Positions 8,649-17,534 of a stretch of 64,000 bases of DNA are shown piece after piece (the first letter of the stretch is position 1; every line of letters starts with the position of its first letter). The DNA is from Deltaproteobacteria bacterium. GTDB taxonomy: Bacteria; Myxococcota_A; UBA9160; JAJDAL01. The stretch spans positions 104,047 to 168,046 of the forward strand of contig JAJDAL010000050.1 in NCBI GenBank assembly GCA_029261875.1, in the 5' to 3' direction. The position numbers were made by a program, and so were the translations under genes. The notes under the pieces were generated by a model. That model searched no databases and was not told where the DNA came from. It worked only from the letters and a program-made list of their open reading frames with translations.

Positions 8649-8766
8649 CGATGCCCTCTTTCTGGGTTCTCCGGGCTGCCGCTGAATGGAGCCCCATACT
8701 TAGAAAGGGCCATTCGGGCAGGTTGCGGAGCGTCGAACCGGGACCGGAGAGTAGGCCAGGCCCCAA

Positions 8767-8802
8767 AAGACGGAAACCCCGGCCGACTTGCGCCGGCCGG
8801 GG
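8767..8802 (-). terminator. Rho-independent terminator of the histone-like gene
   Basis: A 9-bp perfect GC stem (arms 8777-8785 and 8794-8802, 8-base loop) lies about 40 bases after the stop of the histone-like gene. On the minus strand the stem is followed by TTTCCGTCTTTT. The position and polarity fit termination of that transcript before rpoZ. Confidence 0.7.
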
Positions 8803-8841
8803 TCCAAAGCACCCCCCCAAAGGGAGGCCTTACGAACGTCG

Positions 8842-9207
8842 CTAGGAAGCCTTGCGACGACGTCGGGCCTTCTTTCGAGTGGCCTTTTTCTTCCCAGCCT
8901 TCTTGCGCCGGGCTTTCTTTCGAGTGGCCTTCTTCTTGGTGGCCTTCTTCTTGCGCCGTGCCTTCTTCTTGCCGGCCTTCTTCTTGGTGGCCTTCTTGCG
9001 TCGGGCCTTCTTCTTGGTGGCCTTCTTCTTGGTCGCCTTGCGTCGGGCCTTCTTCTTGGTGGCCTTCTTCTTGGTGGCCTTCTTGCGTCGGGCCTTCTTC
9101 TTCGTGGCCTTCTTCTTGGTGGCCTTCTTGCGCCGTGCCTTACGGCGCGGAGCCTTCTTGGCGGTCGCCTTCTTGCGAGTCGCCTTCTTCTTACGTCGAG
9201 CTGCCAT
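8842..9207 (-). CDS. Histone H1-like Lys/Ala/Arg repeat protein
   Basis: 121 residues made almost only of Lys, Ala, Arg and Thr, in runs of KKATKKKA and ARRKKA. The DNA is a matching imperfect tandem repeat of about 15-45 bases. Such proteins resemble the C-terminal tail of eukaryotic histone H1 and bacterial Hc1/AlgP-type proteins, which bind DNA without sequence preference and compact it. The ATG at 9207 is preferred over an upstream in-frame start because the H1-like composition begins exactly there. There is no globular domain. Repeat number is likely to vary between strains. The gene has its own terminator and a long upstream gap, so it is probably monocistronic. Confidence 0.8.
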   Translation of the reverse strand: MAARRKKKATRKKATAKKAPRRKARRKKATKKKATKKKARRKKATKKKATKKKARRKATKKKATKKKARRKKATKKKAGKKKARRKKKATKKKATRKKARRKKAGKKKATRKKARRRRKAS

Positions 9208-9713
9208 ATGGGTCACCCCCCTGTCTGGTCTCAAGCACCGCGTCTCACGATTACCAGCTGTCCGAATCCGCTCAGAAACTCAATCCAACTCGGCTGACTC
9301 GTTTCGAGTGCTCGAACACTTAGGCTCTGCAACCATTTGCATAGCCTTGTTGCTCGTGCCCCCTATCGGACTCTGGTTGTCGCAACTTGAAGGCAAACTG
9401 CGCGCCTTCACGTCACTTGTCGCGGCACTGGAGCCACTGTTGCGGCCGAACCTAACACCTGCTTTTTAGATCCGTCAAGAGAGAAACGCAAAAAAACCGC
9501 GGTGATCCGACTCCAAGCTGCGGGCCGGAAGTCAAACTCACCAGCGTTTTTGAGTTCGCGGAAAACGAATTCACGGGTGTGAAAACAGGGTTGTGTTTTC
9601 TTGTTCCGCGAACCGAATGCGCGATTTCGCGTTGACGCACAGGCGCGCGCCAATGAAAACACGAGTGCCTTCATGCGCGGTCGGAAACCTAAAATCGTCG
9701 CTGGGAAGGAGAG
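9208..9713. other. Intergenic region upstream of the histone-like gene
   Basis: About 500 bases with lower GC than the surroundings. It should contain the promoter of the histone-like gene. A small minus-strand frame (9408-9674) has no recognisable features and I do not call it. No tRNA, riboswitch or convincing hairpin was seen. Confidence 0.4.
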
Positions 9714-9806
9714 TTAGCGCTTTCGCTTGTGACGCGCGCGGCGCAACAGCTTTCGCTGCTTGTGCTTGCGCATCTTCTTTCGGCGCTTTTTGATGACGCT
9801 GCCCAC
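9714..9806 (-). CDS. 30-residue basic AURKAIP1/COX24-domain protein
   Basis: The peptide reads MGSVIKKRRKKMRKHKQRKL, then LRRARHKRKR. The GSVIKKRRKKM start and the KHKxRKLLRRxRH core are the hallmark of the AURKAIP1/COX24 domain, which in some bacteria is the small-subunit ribosomal protein bS22. The GTG start is preceded by GAGGAGA, a strong ribosome site. Full length for the family. Function in this lineage is inferred, but the family is a ribosome component wherever it has been seen in structures. Confidence 0.78.
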   Translation of the reverse strand: MGSVIKKRRKKMRKHKQRKLLRRARHKRKR

Positions 9807-9940
9807 GCGTTCTCCTCGGAACCGAAAATGCGGGATGGGACCCCGCTCGGGGGACACTGAATAGTCGTTCGGCCGGTCGGCGTCAACGCCTCGGGAAACG
9901 GAAGAAAACAGGGGGTCTTAGGGGTCTTAGGTATGGGGGA

Positions 9941-10477
9941 CTAGGCGACGGGTGTGCGTTCTTCGATCCGATGGCGAATTCGACCAAACCAGCGATTGAG
10001 CCGGTGATCGCGCTTCAAAAACCCCAAGACCGGCCGTTTTCGAACCCCAAGTATTCGGATCTGCTCTCGAATACCCGCATCCCCGGGGTCGATGTGCGCT
10101 GCTCTTTCGAAGAAGCGAACGGCCTCGGCCTTGAAGCCGAAGGCGACGTGCAGCCGCGCGAGCACACAATACGCCTCGGGATTGAAGAACTCTTCCTTGA
10201 CCGCGGATTGGCAGAGTTCCAATGCCTTGTTGAAGCGCCGTTCCGCCAAACCGATGGCGAGCCCATAGTAGGCCCGGTGCATCGGGCTGGCCGGATCGAC
10301 CGTGTGGGCGGTTCGCAAGTGACCGAGCGCGGACTCGGGGTCCCGATCGATCAATTCGCGTCCCAAGCGGTAGTGTTCTGCAGCGTCGCTCAAGCGTGGT
10401 TTCCATCCGCACTTTGGACGGTGACCCCCATCACCTGCCTTCTTGGCTAGAGCAAGGCCCATGCCAGGGGGATCCAT
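9941..10477 (-). CDS. TPR-repeat protein
   Basis: 178 residues from the ATG at 10477, chosen because upstream codons are Arg-rich and lack a hydrophobic or structured pattern. Tetratricopeptide-like helices cover about residues 30-135: ALGHLRTAHTVDPASPMHRA, then ALELCQSAVKEEFFNPEAY and AVRFFERAAHIDPGDAGI. The C-terminus is basic (RDHRLNRWFGRIRHRI). It has no signal peptide. TPR proteins are scaffolds; the partner is unknown. Similar short TPR proteins with a basic end occur in deltaproteobacterial genomes. Confidence 0.65.
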   Translation of the reverse strand: MDPPGMGLALAKKAGDGGHRPKCGWKPRLSDAAEHYRLGRELIDRDPESALGHLRTAHTVDPASPMHRAYYGLAIGLAERRFNKALELCQSAVKEEFFNPEAYCVLARLHVAFGFKAEAVRFFERAAHIDPGDAGIREQIRILGVRKRPVLGFLKRDHRLNRWFGRIRHRIEERTPVA

Positions 10478-10593
10478 GAGCAACCCCGGCCGCAGATCCC
10501 TGTTCGAGTGGGTGAACTCCCCCGCGCGAAAATCAGGGTTCCGCGGGATCGGCGTACAGTCCTGAAACTGGAGTTCGAAAGTGTGCTTCGGCG

Positions 10594-12399
10594 CTACCGC
10601 GCGTCGAGTAGCGCGGATCGTTCCGCGCCTTCGAAGCGCTCGCGCAGCGCATCGAAATCGTCCTCGGAGAAGCGCCGGTATGCGCGATCGCCGCGCTCGC
10701 GCCACCAGACCTCGCCGGGTGCGCGCCGGAGGTCGAAGTGCGTGCGTTTGAGGTTGCGCACCAGGATCTTCTGGGTGCCCGTGTATTCGAAATCATCCAC
10801 CACGCGGATGAAGTCCGGAAACCACTTCGGATCCATGCTTCCGGTTTTCGTCTGCTGGTCGCAGAAGGCGAAGAACCCCTCGGCATCGAACACGCCATCG
10901 GATCGAAGCTTCAGCGCAGCCATGACCCATTCGTCGGAAACGGGACAGGGCACCCCGTAGACGGCGGCGAGCGCCACATCGGGATGTTCTCCCAGAATCC
11001 GCGCCACCGGCGCAGCGGAGAAGTTCTCGCCGTCCTTGCGGATCCAGTCGTCGGTCCGACCGTCGAAAAACAGATACCGCACCCCGTCCCGGACGAGGAT
11101 GTGGCCGAGGTCGCCGGAGTGGTAGACGCCGTCGCGGTACTTGCTCTGGTTCGCGCCCTCGTTGTCGAAGTACCCCTGAAACAGGCCCGTGTCCGGTGCC
11201 TTGCGACAGATCTCCCCCACCGCCTGGGCATAATTCTCGACGCGCCCGTCTTTGGACAAACGCGCGTCCTCACAGACTTCGCCGGATTCGTTCAGGATCA
11301 CGACGTTCGGGTCCGTGATCTCCCCGACGCTTCCGCGCGGATCGCCGCGGCGCCGATAGGTCGCGATCGCCGCCTCGGTGGAGCCGTACAGCTCGAACAT
11401 GTCTTCGAGGTCGAGCCACCGACAAAAGCGATCGATGTCGGGCGGTGAGGCCCCATTTCCGATCGCGAATCGCAGCCGGTTGTTGGGGTGGTGCGCCACG
11501 TCCGCAAGGATGCGCGCCTCGTCGCCCGCGAATTCTCGCTCCATGGCATCCAGGATGTAGTGCACCGGCTCGCCCACGTAATTCCAATACGTCACGCCGT
11601 AGCGAAGGACGTCGGACACGAAGGCGCTGGCGCTGAAGCGCGGCCGCAGGGCCACGCTGGCCCCCACGAAGAACGCGGGCTGAAAGCCCAGGAACATGGC
11701 ATTCGAGTGAAACAGGGGCATGCAGGCGTAGCCCACACTATCCGGGTCGAGTTCCAGGCGCCGCGACACGTTGAGCCCGATGGCGCAGAGCTTGAAGTGG
11801 TTGTTGATGATGCCCTTGGGAAGGCCCGTCGTGCCCGAGGTGTAGATGACGAGCAGGTGGGTCTCGGGCGTCACGTCCACGGAGGGTGCAGCCAGGGACG
11901 AGCCCGCAGGCCCGGTCTCTTCGCTGACCCGTGTTTCCAAGGCGCGTTCCGGCGCCGCGTTGCCGACGACCAGGATGTTCTCGGGAACCAGGTGCTTGAG
12001 CCCTGCGCCGATTCGCTCCACTTCCGGAAGGCGCGCCTCGTCGACGACCAGAATGCTGGCCTTGGATTGGTCGAGCACACCCGCGAGCGTCTCACCCCGC
12101 AGGCCCGTATTGATGCCGAAAAGCGTGAGGCCCGCGTAGCCACAGGCCCCGTACAGCGTCACGAGTTCGCTGCAATTGTCGAGCAGCATCGCGACGTGGC
12201 CGGGGGTGCCAGCGGGCAGCGCGGCCAAGCGCCCCAATAGGAAATGCGCCAATCGCACGGAATCGTCGCGGAACGCGCGGTAGGTCCAAACCCGATCATC
12301 CTGCCGTAGCAAGATACGTTGGCTCTGAACGGGGTGACTGGCTCGCGCCTCGATTTGGTCGCGAAGCGTAAAGGGGACGTCGTCGAATTCGGGGGTCAT
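10594..12399 (-). CDS. Long/very-long-chain acyl-CoA synthetase (FATP-like AMP-binding enzyme)
   Basis: 601 residues of the ANL superfamily. These enzymes activate a carboxylic acid with ATP to an acyl-adenylate and pass it to CoA. The P-loop signature IYTSGTTGLPKGIINNH is intact, followed by FELYGSTEAAIATYRRRGDP, a form typical of the fatty-acid transport protein/very-long-chain synthetase branch, then the hinge segment DDWIRKDGENFSA and a C-terminal lid domain. ATG start at 12399. It sits alone on the minus strand with khpA 29 bases upstream. Substrate chain length is not deducible; a bile-acid or steroid side-chain substrate is an alternative. Confidence 0.82.
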   Translation of the reverse strand: MTPEFDDVPFTLRDQIEARASHPVQSQRILLRQDDRVWTYRAFRDDSVRLAHFLLGRLAALPAGTPGHVAMLLDNCSELVTLYGACGYAGLTLFGINTGLRGETLAGVLDQSKASILVVDEARLPEVERIGAGLKHLVPENILVVGNAAPERALETRVSEETGPAGSSLAAPSVDVTPETHLLVIYTSGTTGLPKGIINNHFKLCAIGLNVSRRLELDPDSVGYACMPLFHSNAMFLGFQPAFFVGASVALRPRFSASAFVSDVLRYGVTYWNYVGEPVHYILDAMEREFAGDEARILADVAHHPNNRLRFAIGNGASPPDIDRFCRWLDLEDMFELYGSTEAAIATYRRRGDPRGSVGEITDPNVVILNESGEVCEDARLSKDGRVENYAQAVGEICRKAPDTGLFQGYFDNEGANQSKYRDGVYHSGDLGHILVRDGVRYLFFDGRTDDWIRKDGENFSAAPVARILGEHPDVALAAVYGVPCPVSDEWVMAALKLRSDGVFDAEGFFAFCDQQTKTGSMDPKWFPDFIRVVDDFEYTGTQKILVRNLKRTHFDLRRAPGEVWWRERGDRAYRRFSEDDFDALRERFEGAERSALLDAR

Positions 12400-12428
12400 A
12401 TCACAGCGTAAACAACGAAATGAACGAT

Positions 12429-12662
12429 CTAGTGCTCGATGATCTCGAGGATGTAGCGCTTCTTCTCTTTGCCGCTCGCCGCAGCCATCAGAGTCCGAAT
12501 CGCCGAGGCGTGCGCCCCGCCCTTTCCGATTACCTTACCCAGATCTTCCTTCGCCACGCGAAGCTCGAGAACGTGGGCGTGGTCCCCGTGGACCTCTTTG
12601 ATCTGCACATCGTCCGGCTTGTCAACGAGTGCTTTGACCAGCGCATCCAGCAGATCCCTCAT
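12429..12662 (-). CDS. khpA: KhpA-type KH-domain RNA-binding protein
   Basis: 77 residues beginning MRDLLDALVKALVDKPDD, with the KH signature KVIGKGGAHASAIRTLM. KhpA binds RNA, often with KhpB/Jag. The ATG at 12662 is preceded by GGGAGGT, so the longer open frame upstream is discarded. In many bacteria khpA lies in the rpsP-rimM-trmD operon; here it has no such neighbours. Confidence 0.9.
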   Translation of the reverse strand: MRDLLDALVKALVDKPDDVQIKEVHGDHAHVLELRVAKEDLGKVIGKGGAHASAIRTLMAAASGKEKKRYILEIIEH

Positions 12663-13356
12663 TGTGACCTCCCGAGCGGCTCCTTGGAGCGGCAACCCCA
12701 TTTCAGTTCCTGCAGACCCAAATGCTCGGTGGACAACTTTCGCCATCCTTCGACACCGTTTCGGTCCCGGTTCCTCTGGGCCCTGGCAGTACTCCCGGTT
12801 GCACCACCATGGTCGCACCTATTCGTTCTGGTCCGGCCCCAAAACCCCGTCGCTCGACACTCTGCGACTCGGCCAGAACATCCGCTCAACGCGTCTAGTC
12901 TACGCCTTCCGAAATCTGAAAACACTCCGAAAATCAACGAATAATGCGCCAAAGCGCACATCGGAGTCGCGCTGTGGGCATTCCGAGAATCGCGCCCACA
13001 AAGCTACGGAGAGGCAACTAGCGGGGCAAAATACGCGCGCTTTCGGGGGCTCTCGGGCCGGGTTCCCCACCCTTGAAGCCGTCCCGCGCTCCCAATCCCC
13101 CCGTTTCCCGCACTGGGACGCCGGCCGTGAAACGCCCCTTCCCGCGACCGAAAGCCGCTTCGCGACACCGGAACCCGGGGTAGTGGTGGTGCGGGAGGTT
13201 CGTTATTTGTCTCTTCTGACGATGAGTGAGAACAGCGCAAATCGCGGTCCCTCCGGCCGTCCAAAGCGGAATGCCAGAACCGCGTGGACAGCATCGATCG
13301 CATAATCGCCGCCTGAGCCTGTAACTCGGTCTCCGGCGGACAACCGGGGCTGGGTG
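12663..13356. other. Large intergenic region between khpA and mgtE
   Basis: About 690 bases with no gene that I can support. It must hold the divergent promoters of khpA and mgtE. An AT-richer stretch lies at about 12900-12960, and a 7-bp hairpin with a 14-base loop (12973-12979 with 12994-13000) follows it. I looked for an M-box magnesium riboswitch upstream of mgtE and saw none of its conserved blocks. No tRNA, SRP RNA or RNase P core was seen. Confidence 0.4.
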
Positions 13357-14709
13357 ATGGCAACACCTGAAGTCACAACGCGAGTCATTCGCCGCCTCCT
13401 CTCGAGCGGAATGTTGGCGCGCGCCGAGCGCCTGCTCGCGCGGGCCCACCCCGCGGATCTCGCGCCGCTCCTCAGCGACCTGCGGCCCGAAGAGATCCGC
13501 ACCGTCATCGACATGCTGTTCCGGCACCACCGCGCGGCCACGACGCTCAAAGAGTTGCCGGTCGAAATGCTTCCGCAGATCTTCGAGGCCCTCGGCGATC
13601 AGCGACTCTCGGCGGTCATTTCGCGACTGGAAATCGACGACGCCCTCGAGTTCTTCGAGTGGCTCCCCGAAGAACGCCGCGATGCGGTCATCGGGTTGCT
13701 CCCGGAGCACAAGCGCTTCGAGCTGAGAAAAGCGGACCTCTACGAGGAGGGCAGCGCGGGTCGGGTCATGACCACGAGCTTCATGGCGCTCGACGAAAAG
13801 ATGACCGCCCAGGAGGCGATCGACGCCATCCGCGCCTCGGGAGAAGACAACGAAGGGATTCTCTATCTGTACGTGGTCGACGGCGACGGGAAGCTGTCGG
13901 GCGTCGTGCCCATTCGCCGCTTGGTGACCGCGCCGCCGGACCGCTCCTGCCGCGATCTCATGGTCCTCGACCCGATCAGCGTGACCGCCGACGCGGACCA
14001 GGAGGAATCCGCGCAACTGGTGGCCCGCTACAACCTGCTCGCGATTCCCGTCACCGACCCGGAAGGCCACATGCTCGGCGTCATTACCGTCGACGACGTG
14101 ATCGAAGTCATCACCGAGGAAGCCACCGAGGACATGTATCACTTGGCGGGCTTGTCGGACGAAGACCGCGTGTTCAGTCCCGCGTCCCAATCGATCCGCA
14201 AGCGCCTGCCCTGGATGCTCGTGAATCTCGGCACGGCTTTCCTGGCGGCGTGGGTGGTCGGAATCTTCGAAGCGACCCTCGACCGAATCGTCGCCCTCGC
14301 GATTTTCCTACCCGTGGTCGCCGGCATGGGGGGCAACGGAGGCATTCAAGCGCTGACGGTCATCACCCGCGCCATCGCGCTGGGCGAAATCCAATTCTCG
14401 AGTGGCCTGCGCGCCATGGGGAAAGAAGTGGCGGTCGGAAGCGTCATCGGCGCCATTACCGGCGTCGCCAGTGGGCTGTTCGCCTGGGCTTGGCGCGGCG
14501 ACCCCACCCTAGGGCTGGTGATGTTCCTCGCCATGCTCCTCACCATGGCGGTAGCGGGCATCGTCGGTGCCGCGGTGCCGCTGCTCTTGAAAGCCCTGCG
14601 CCAAGACCCCGCCCTGGGATCCGGCGTCATCGTCACCACCTTCACGGACGTCTTCGGGTTCTTTTCCTTCCTGAGCATTGGCGCCATGCTGCTCGACAAG
14701 GTCGAGTGA
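13357..14709 (+). CDS. mgtE: Magnesium transporter MgtE
   Basis: 450 residues. The order is that of MgtE: an N-terminal helical superhelix domain (about 1-130), two CBS domains (about 135-255, including FMALDEKMTAQEAIDAIR and NLLAIPVTDPEGHMLGVITV), a plug helix and five membrane helices (about 285-450). The transport signature PVVAGMGGNGGIQALTVI lies in the second membrane helix. MgtE is a dimeric Mg2+-gated channel whose CBS domains sense internal Mg2+. ATG at 13357, with an in-frame GTG directly before it. No regulatory RNA is visible. The stop codon lies in a 20-bp tandem duplication. Confidence 0.93.
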   Translation: MATPEVTTRVIRRLLSSGMLARAERLLARAHPADLAPLLSDLRPEEIRTVIDMLFRHHRAATTLKELPVEMLPQIFEALGDQRLSAVISRLEIDDALEFFEWLPEERRDAVIGLLPEHKRFELRKADLYEEGSAGRVMTTSFMALDEKMTAQEAIDAIRASGEDNEGILYLYVVDGDGKLSGVVPIRRLVTAPPDRSCRDLMVLDPISVTADADQEESAQLVARYNLLAIPVTDPEGHMLGVITVDDVIEVITEEATEDMYHLAGLSDEDRVFSPASQSIRKRLPWMLVNLGTAFLAAWVVGIFEATLDRIVALAIFLPVVAGMGGNGGIQALTVITRAIALGEIQFSSGLRAMGKEVAVGSVIGAITGVASGLFAWAWRGDPTLGLVMFLAMLLTMAVAGIVGAAVPLLLKALRQDPALGSGVIVTTFTDVFGFFSFLSIGAMLLDKVE

Positions 14710-14729
14710 TGCTCGACAAGGTCGAGTGA
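14690..14729 (+). repeat. Perfect 20-bp tandem duplication at the mgtE stop
   Basis: Two adjacent identical copies of TGCTCGACAAGGTCGAGTGA (14690-14709 and 14710-14729); the first contains the mgtE stop codon. Each copy carries a CTCGAC/GTCGAG inverted repeat, and a partial third copy (AGGTCGAG) follows. It looks like recent slippage. Confidence 0.9.
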
Positions 14730-14859
14730 AGGTCGAGCGGGGCCTTTCACCTTCGCTTCTTGGAGCTGCAGCTTTCGCGCATTCCTCGCCCCATCCAGCC
14801 GAGATCTAAAGAGAAACGCACTCGCTACCGATACGGAGGGATCCCCCAGGAGGATCCGA

Positions 14860-17490
14860 TTGCGCCGTCCCTTCTGGCTATGCGCCCTGCTGTTCGCGGA
14901 ATCGGCTTTCGCCGTGGAACTCTTTCCGGGCGACATCCTGGTCACCGATGCGGACACCGATCGACACGCCATCGTGCGCATCGACCCGGTTTCCGGTGAG
15001 CAAACGGAAATCGCCGCGCGCCGCCAACTCAGTTTCCCCACGGCCATCGCAGTACGCGATGACGGCAAGCTCCTGGTCGCGAACAGCACCGAGGGCGACA
15101 TCGTTCTCGTCGATCCCGCCAACGGTGACCAATCCGTGGTGTCACCCGAATCGCTTTGGACACGCCCGCGCAGCGCCTGGATCGACACGGACCAGACGCT
15201 CTATTTCCTCAACTCGAACCCCGAAGCGATCGTGCGCGTCAATCCGGTTTCGGGGATCCAGACCGACGTCTACACCGGCAGCTTGCTCTTCCGACCGTTG
15301 GGCTTTGCCCGGCACCCGGACGGCCGGTTCTTCGCCGCAAACAAAACCGCCACTCCGGCGTTGGTGAGCTTCGATGTGGATTCCGGCGAAGAAGCCACCG
15401 TGGCGGCCGGCGATCCGTTCGAGAACCCGCGCGGCGTTGCCGTCGCGTCCGACGGAACCGCCTTCGCGATCGACCACTCCGACACGCCCGTGATCCGCAT
15501 CGAAGTGGACGGATCCGCCAGCGCGCTCGCAACCGGAGGCTTCTTTGACTTTCCGCGCGGGATCGCCCTCGACCTGCAAGGCCGGGTTCTCGTGGCGGAC
15601 TCGGGGGTTCGCGGAATCGTACGCGTCGACCCGGTGACGGGCGATCAGACCTTGGTGTCCTCGGGCAACCTGCTCGAATTCCCGTATGGGATCGCGGTCT
15701 TCCCCGTACTCCCCCCGGACAGCGATGGAGACGGCATTCCCGATCCGCGCGACAACTGCGTCGCCATCCCCAACGCGGGTCAACACAACGGCGACGCAGA
15801 CGCCTTCGGCGACGATTGCGATGTGTGTCCGGGAATTCCGAATGACGCGCCGGTCGACGGAGACAGCGACGGAGTGGGCGACGAATGCGACAACTGCCCG
15901 ACCGTCCCGAACCCCGACCAGGCGGATTTCGACACCGACGGTGTCGGCGATGCTTGCGACGACAGTGACGGCGACGGTATCGAGGACGCGTCGGACAATT
16001 GCCCGCAAAGCGGCAACGCCGGGCAGGAAAACGCCGACGACGACGCCCACGGCGACGCCTGCGACAATTGCCGGCTCGTCACCAACGAAGAGCAACTCGA
16101 CCTCGATCAGGATAGCCACGGCGACGCCTGTGACATCTGCCCCGCCACCGCGAATCCCGACCAGGACCCGACGGACATCGACGCGGACGGAGCCCCGGAC
16201 GAATGCGACAATTGCCTACCCGAAGATTGCGATGGGTGCGACACCCACAACCCGGAGCAGACCGACACGGACCTGGATCAAATCGGCGACGTCTGCGACA
16301 ACTGCCCGCTTCGTTTCAATCCCGATCAGGGAGAAGCGGATACGGACGGCGACGGCACCATCGACGATTGCGACAACTGCCCGGGTATCGCCAATCCCGA
16401 CCAGGCGGATCGCGACGACGACAGCTTCGGCGACGTGTGTGACGACAGCGACGGCGACGGACTCTTCGACGACGCCGACAACTGCCCGGACGACTTCAAC
16501 CCGGATCAAGCCGACGGCTACGGAACGGCCCTGGGCGACGTTTGTGAAGATTCCGACAACGACGGCATCAATGACCACCTCGACGTCTGCCCCGACCTGC
16601 CGGATGAAGCGCAGACCGACACCGATGCGGACGGCGAAGGCGATGTCTGTGACGACGACGACGACGGCGACGGACTCCTCGACATCGACGAGGGACCTGC
16701 GGGCACCGACCCCCTGAATGCGGATTCCGATGACGACACGATCCCCGACGGCAGCGACAACTGCCCCGCCCTCTCGAACCCCGCCCAAGCGGATCAGAAC
16801 GACGACGGAAAAGGCGACGTTTGCGACGACGCGGACGGCGACGGCATCCTCGACGTCGACGACAATTGCCCGAACAACGCGAACCCCGGCCAATCCGACG
16901 CCGACAGCGACGGCGACAGCGTGCCCAACGATTGCGACAATTGCCCGGGCGTCGCGAACGCCTCTCAGAGCGACATCGACTCCGACGGTTTTGGCGACAT
17001 CTGCGACGGCGACAAAGACGGCGACGCCGTCCTCAACGGCAACGACAATTGCCCGGTAACGAATAACACTGACCAGGCGGACCTCGACGACGACGGTGTC
17101 GGCGACGCGTGCGACAATTGCACCCAGCTCGCCAATTCCCGCCTCGGCACTTCACGCGAGCCCTTCCAAACCGCGACCGGAGGCCAACTCGACGACGACG
17201 CCGACGGCTATGGAAACCCATGCGATGCCAAGTTCAGTGGCGGAGTGCTGGTCGGCGGCTCGGACATCCTGGAGATGTACGCAAGCTTCAATCACCGTCG
17301 CGAAGACACGGATTGCGGGATCCAGGGCAACCGGCGCTGCGCCGCCTTCGACCTCGACAACGCCGGCGAAGTCATCAGCGCCGGAGACACGTCGATCGCC
17401 GTCCAGCTCTTCAACCACCCGCCCGGCCCCAACTGCGGCGAACCCTGCACCAACCGCAGCCTCGCCTGCGAAGGCCCCGCCTGCCCCTAG
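14860..17490 (+). CDS. Secreted beta-propeller plus thrombospondin type 3 repeat protein
   Basis: 876 residues. TTG at 14860 is the start: an AGGAGG site lies 5-6 bases upstream and a signal peptide (FWLCALLFAESAFA) follows at once. Residues about 20-285 are repeated propeller blades of the NHL/SMP-30 type (GKLLVANSTEGDIVLVDPANG). Residues about 286-760 are a long series of calcium-binding thrombospondin type 3 repeats of the form DSDGDGIPDPRDNC. The C-terminal 90 residues contain two degenerate dockerin-like segments (VLVGGSDILEMYASFN and GEVISAGDTSIAVQLFN) and paired Cys. No membrane anchor. Probably an extracellular calcium-stabilised adhesin or scaffold; the ligand is unknown. Confidence 0.85.
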   Translation: MRRPFWLCALLFAESAFAVELFPGDILVTDADTDRHAIVRIDPVSGEQTEIAARRQLSFPTAIAVRDDGKLLVANSTEGDIVLVDPANGDQSVVSPESLWTRPRSAWIDTDQTLYFLNSNPEAIVRVNPVSGIQTDVYTGSLLFRPLGFARHPDGRFFAANKTATPALVSFDVDSGEEATVAAGDPFENPRGVAVASDGTAFAIDHSDTPVIRIEVDGSASALATGGFFDFPRGIALDLQGRVLVADSGVRGIVRVDPVTGDQTLVSSGNLLEFPYGIAVFPVLPPDSDGDGIPDPRDNCVAIPNAGQHNGDADAFGDDCDVCPGIPNDAPVDGDSDGVGDECDNCPTVPNPDQADFDTDGVGDACDDSDGDGIEDASDNCPQSGNAGQENADDDAHGDACDNCRLVTNEEQLDLDQDSHGDACDICPATANPDQDPTDIDADGAPDECDNCLPEDCDGCDTHNPEQTDTDLDQIGDVCDNCPLRFNPDQGEADTDGDGTIDDCDNCPGIANPDQADRDDDSFGDVCDDSDGDGLFDDADNCPDDFNPDQADGYGTALGDVCEDSDNDGINDHLDVCPDLPDEAQTDTDADGEGDVCDDDDDGDGLLDIDEGPAGTDPLNADSDDDTIPDGSDNCPALSNPAQADQNDDGKGDVCDDADGDGILDVDDNCPNNANPGQSDADSDGDSVPNDCDNCPGVANASQSDIDSDGFGDICDGDKDGDAVLNGNDNCPVTNNTDQADLDDDGVGDACDNCTQLANSRLGTSREPFQTATGGQLDDDADGYGNPCDAKFSGGVLVGGSDILEMYASFNHRREDTDCGIQGNRRCAAFDLDNAGEVISAGDTSIAVQLFNHPPGPNCGEPCTNRSLACEGPACP

Positions 17491-17534
17491 CGCCAACCTT
17501 CAATAACACGCAGGTCGGAACGAGAGACTACGCC

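Noticed and set aside
9408..9674. 88-codon minus-strand frame upstream of the histone-like gene
   Set aside because: No ribosome site, no recognisable domain and composition unlike neighbouring genes.
12973..13000. 7-bp hairpin read as a terminator
   Set aside because: No T tract on either strand and no gene ending nearby.
13200..13356. Possible M-box magnesium riboswitch before mgtE
   Set aside because: None of the conserved blocks of that riboswitch could be found.
15715..17120. Dense short repeats that could suggest a CRISPR or satellite
   Set aside because: They are codon-level repeats of thrombospondin type 3 motifs in one open frame, with no constant repeat and spacer lengths.
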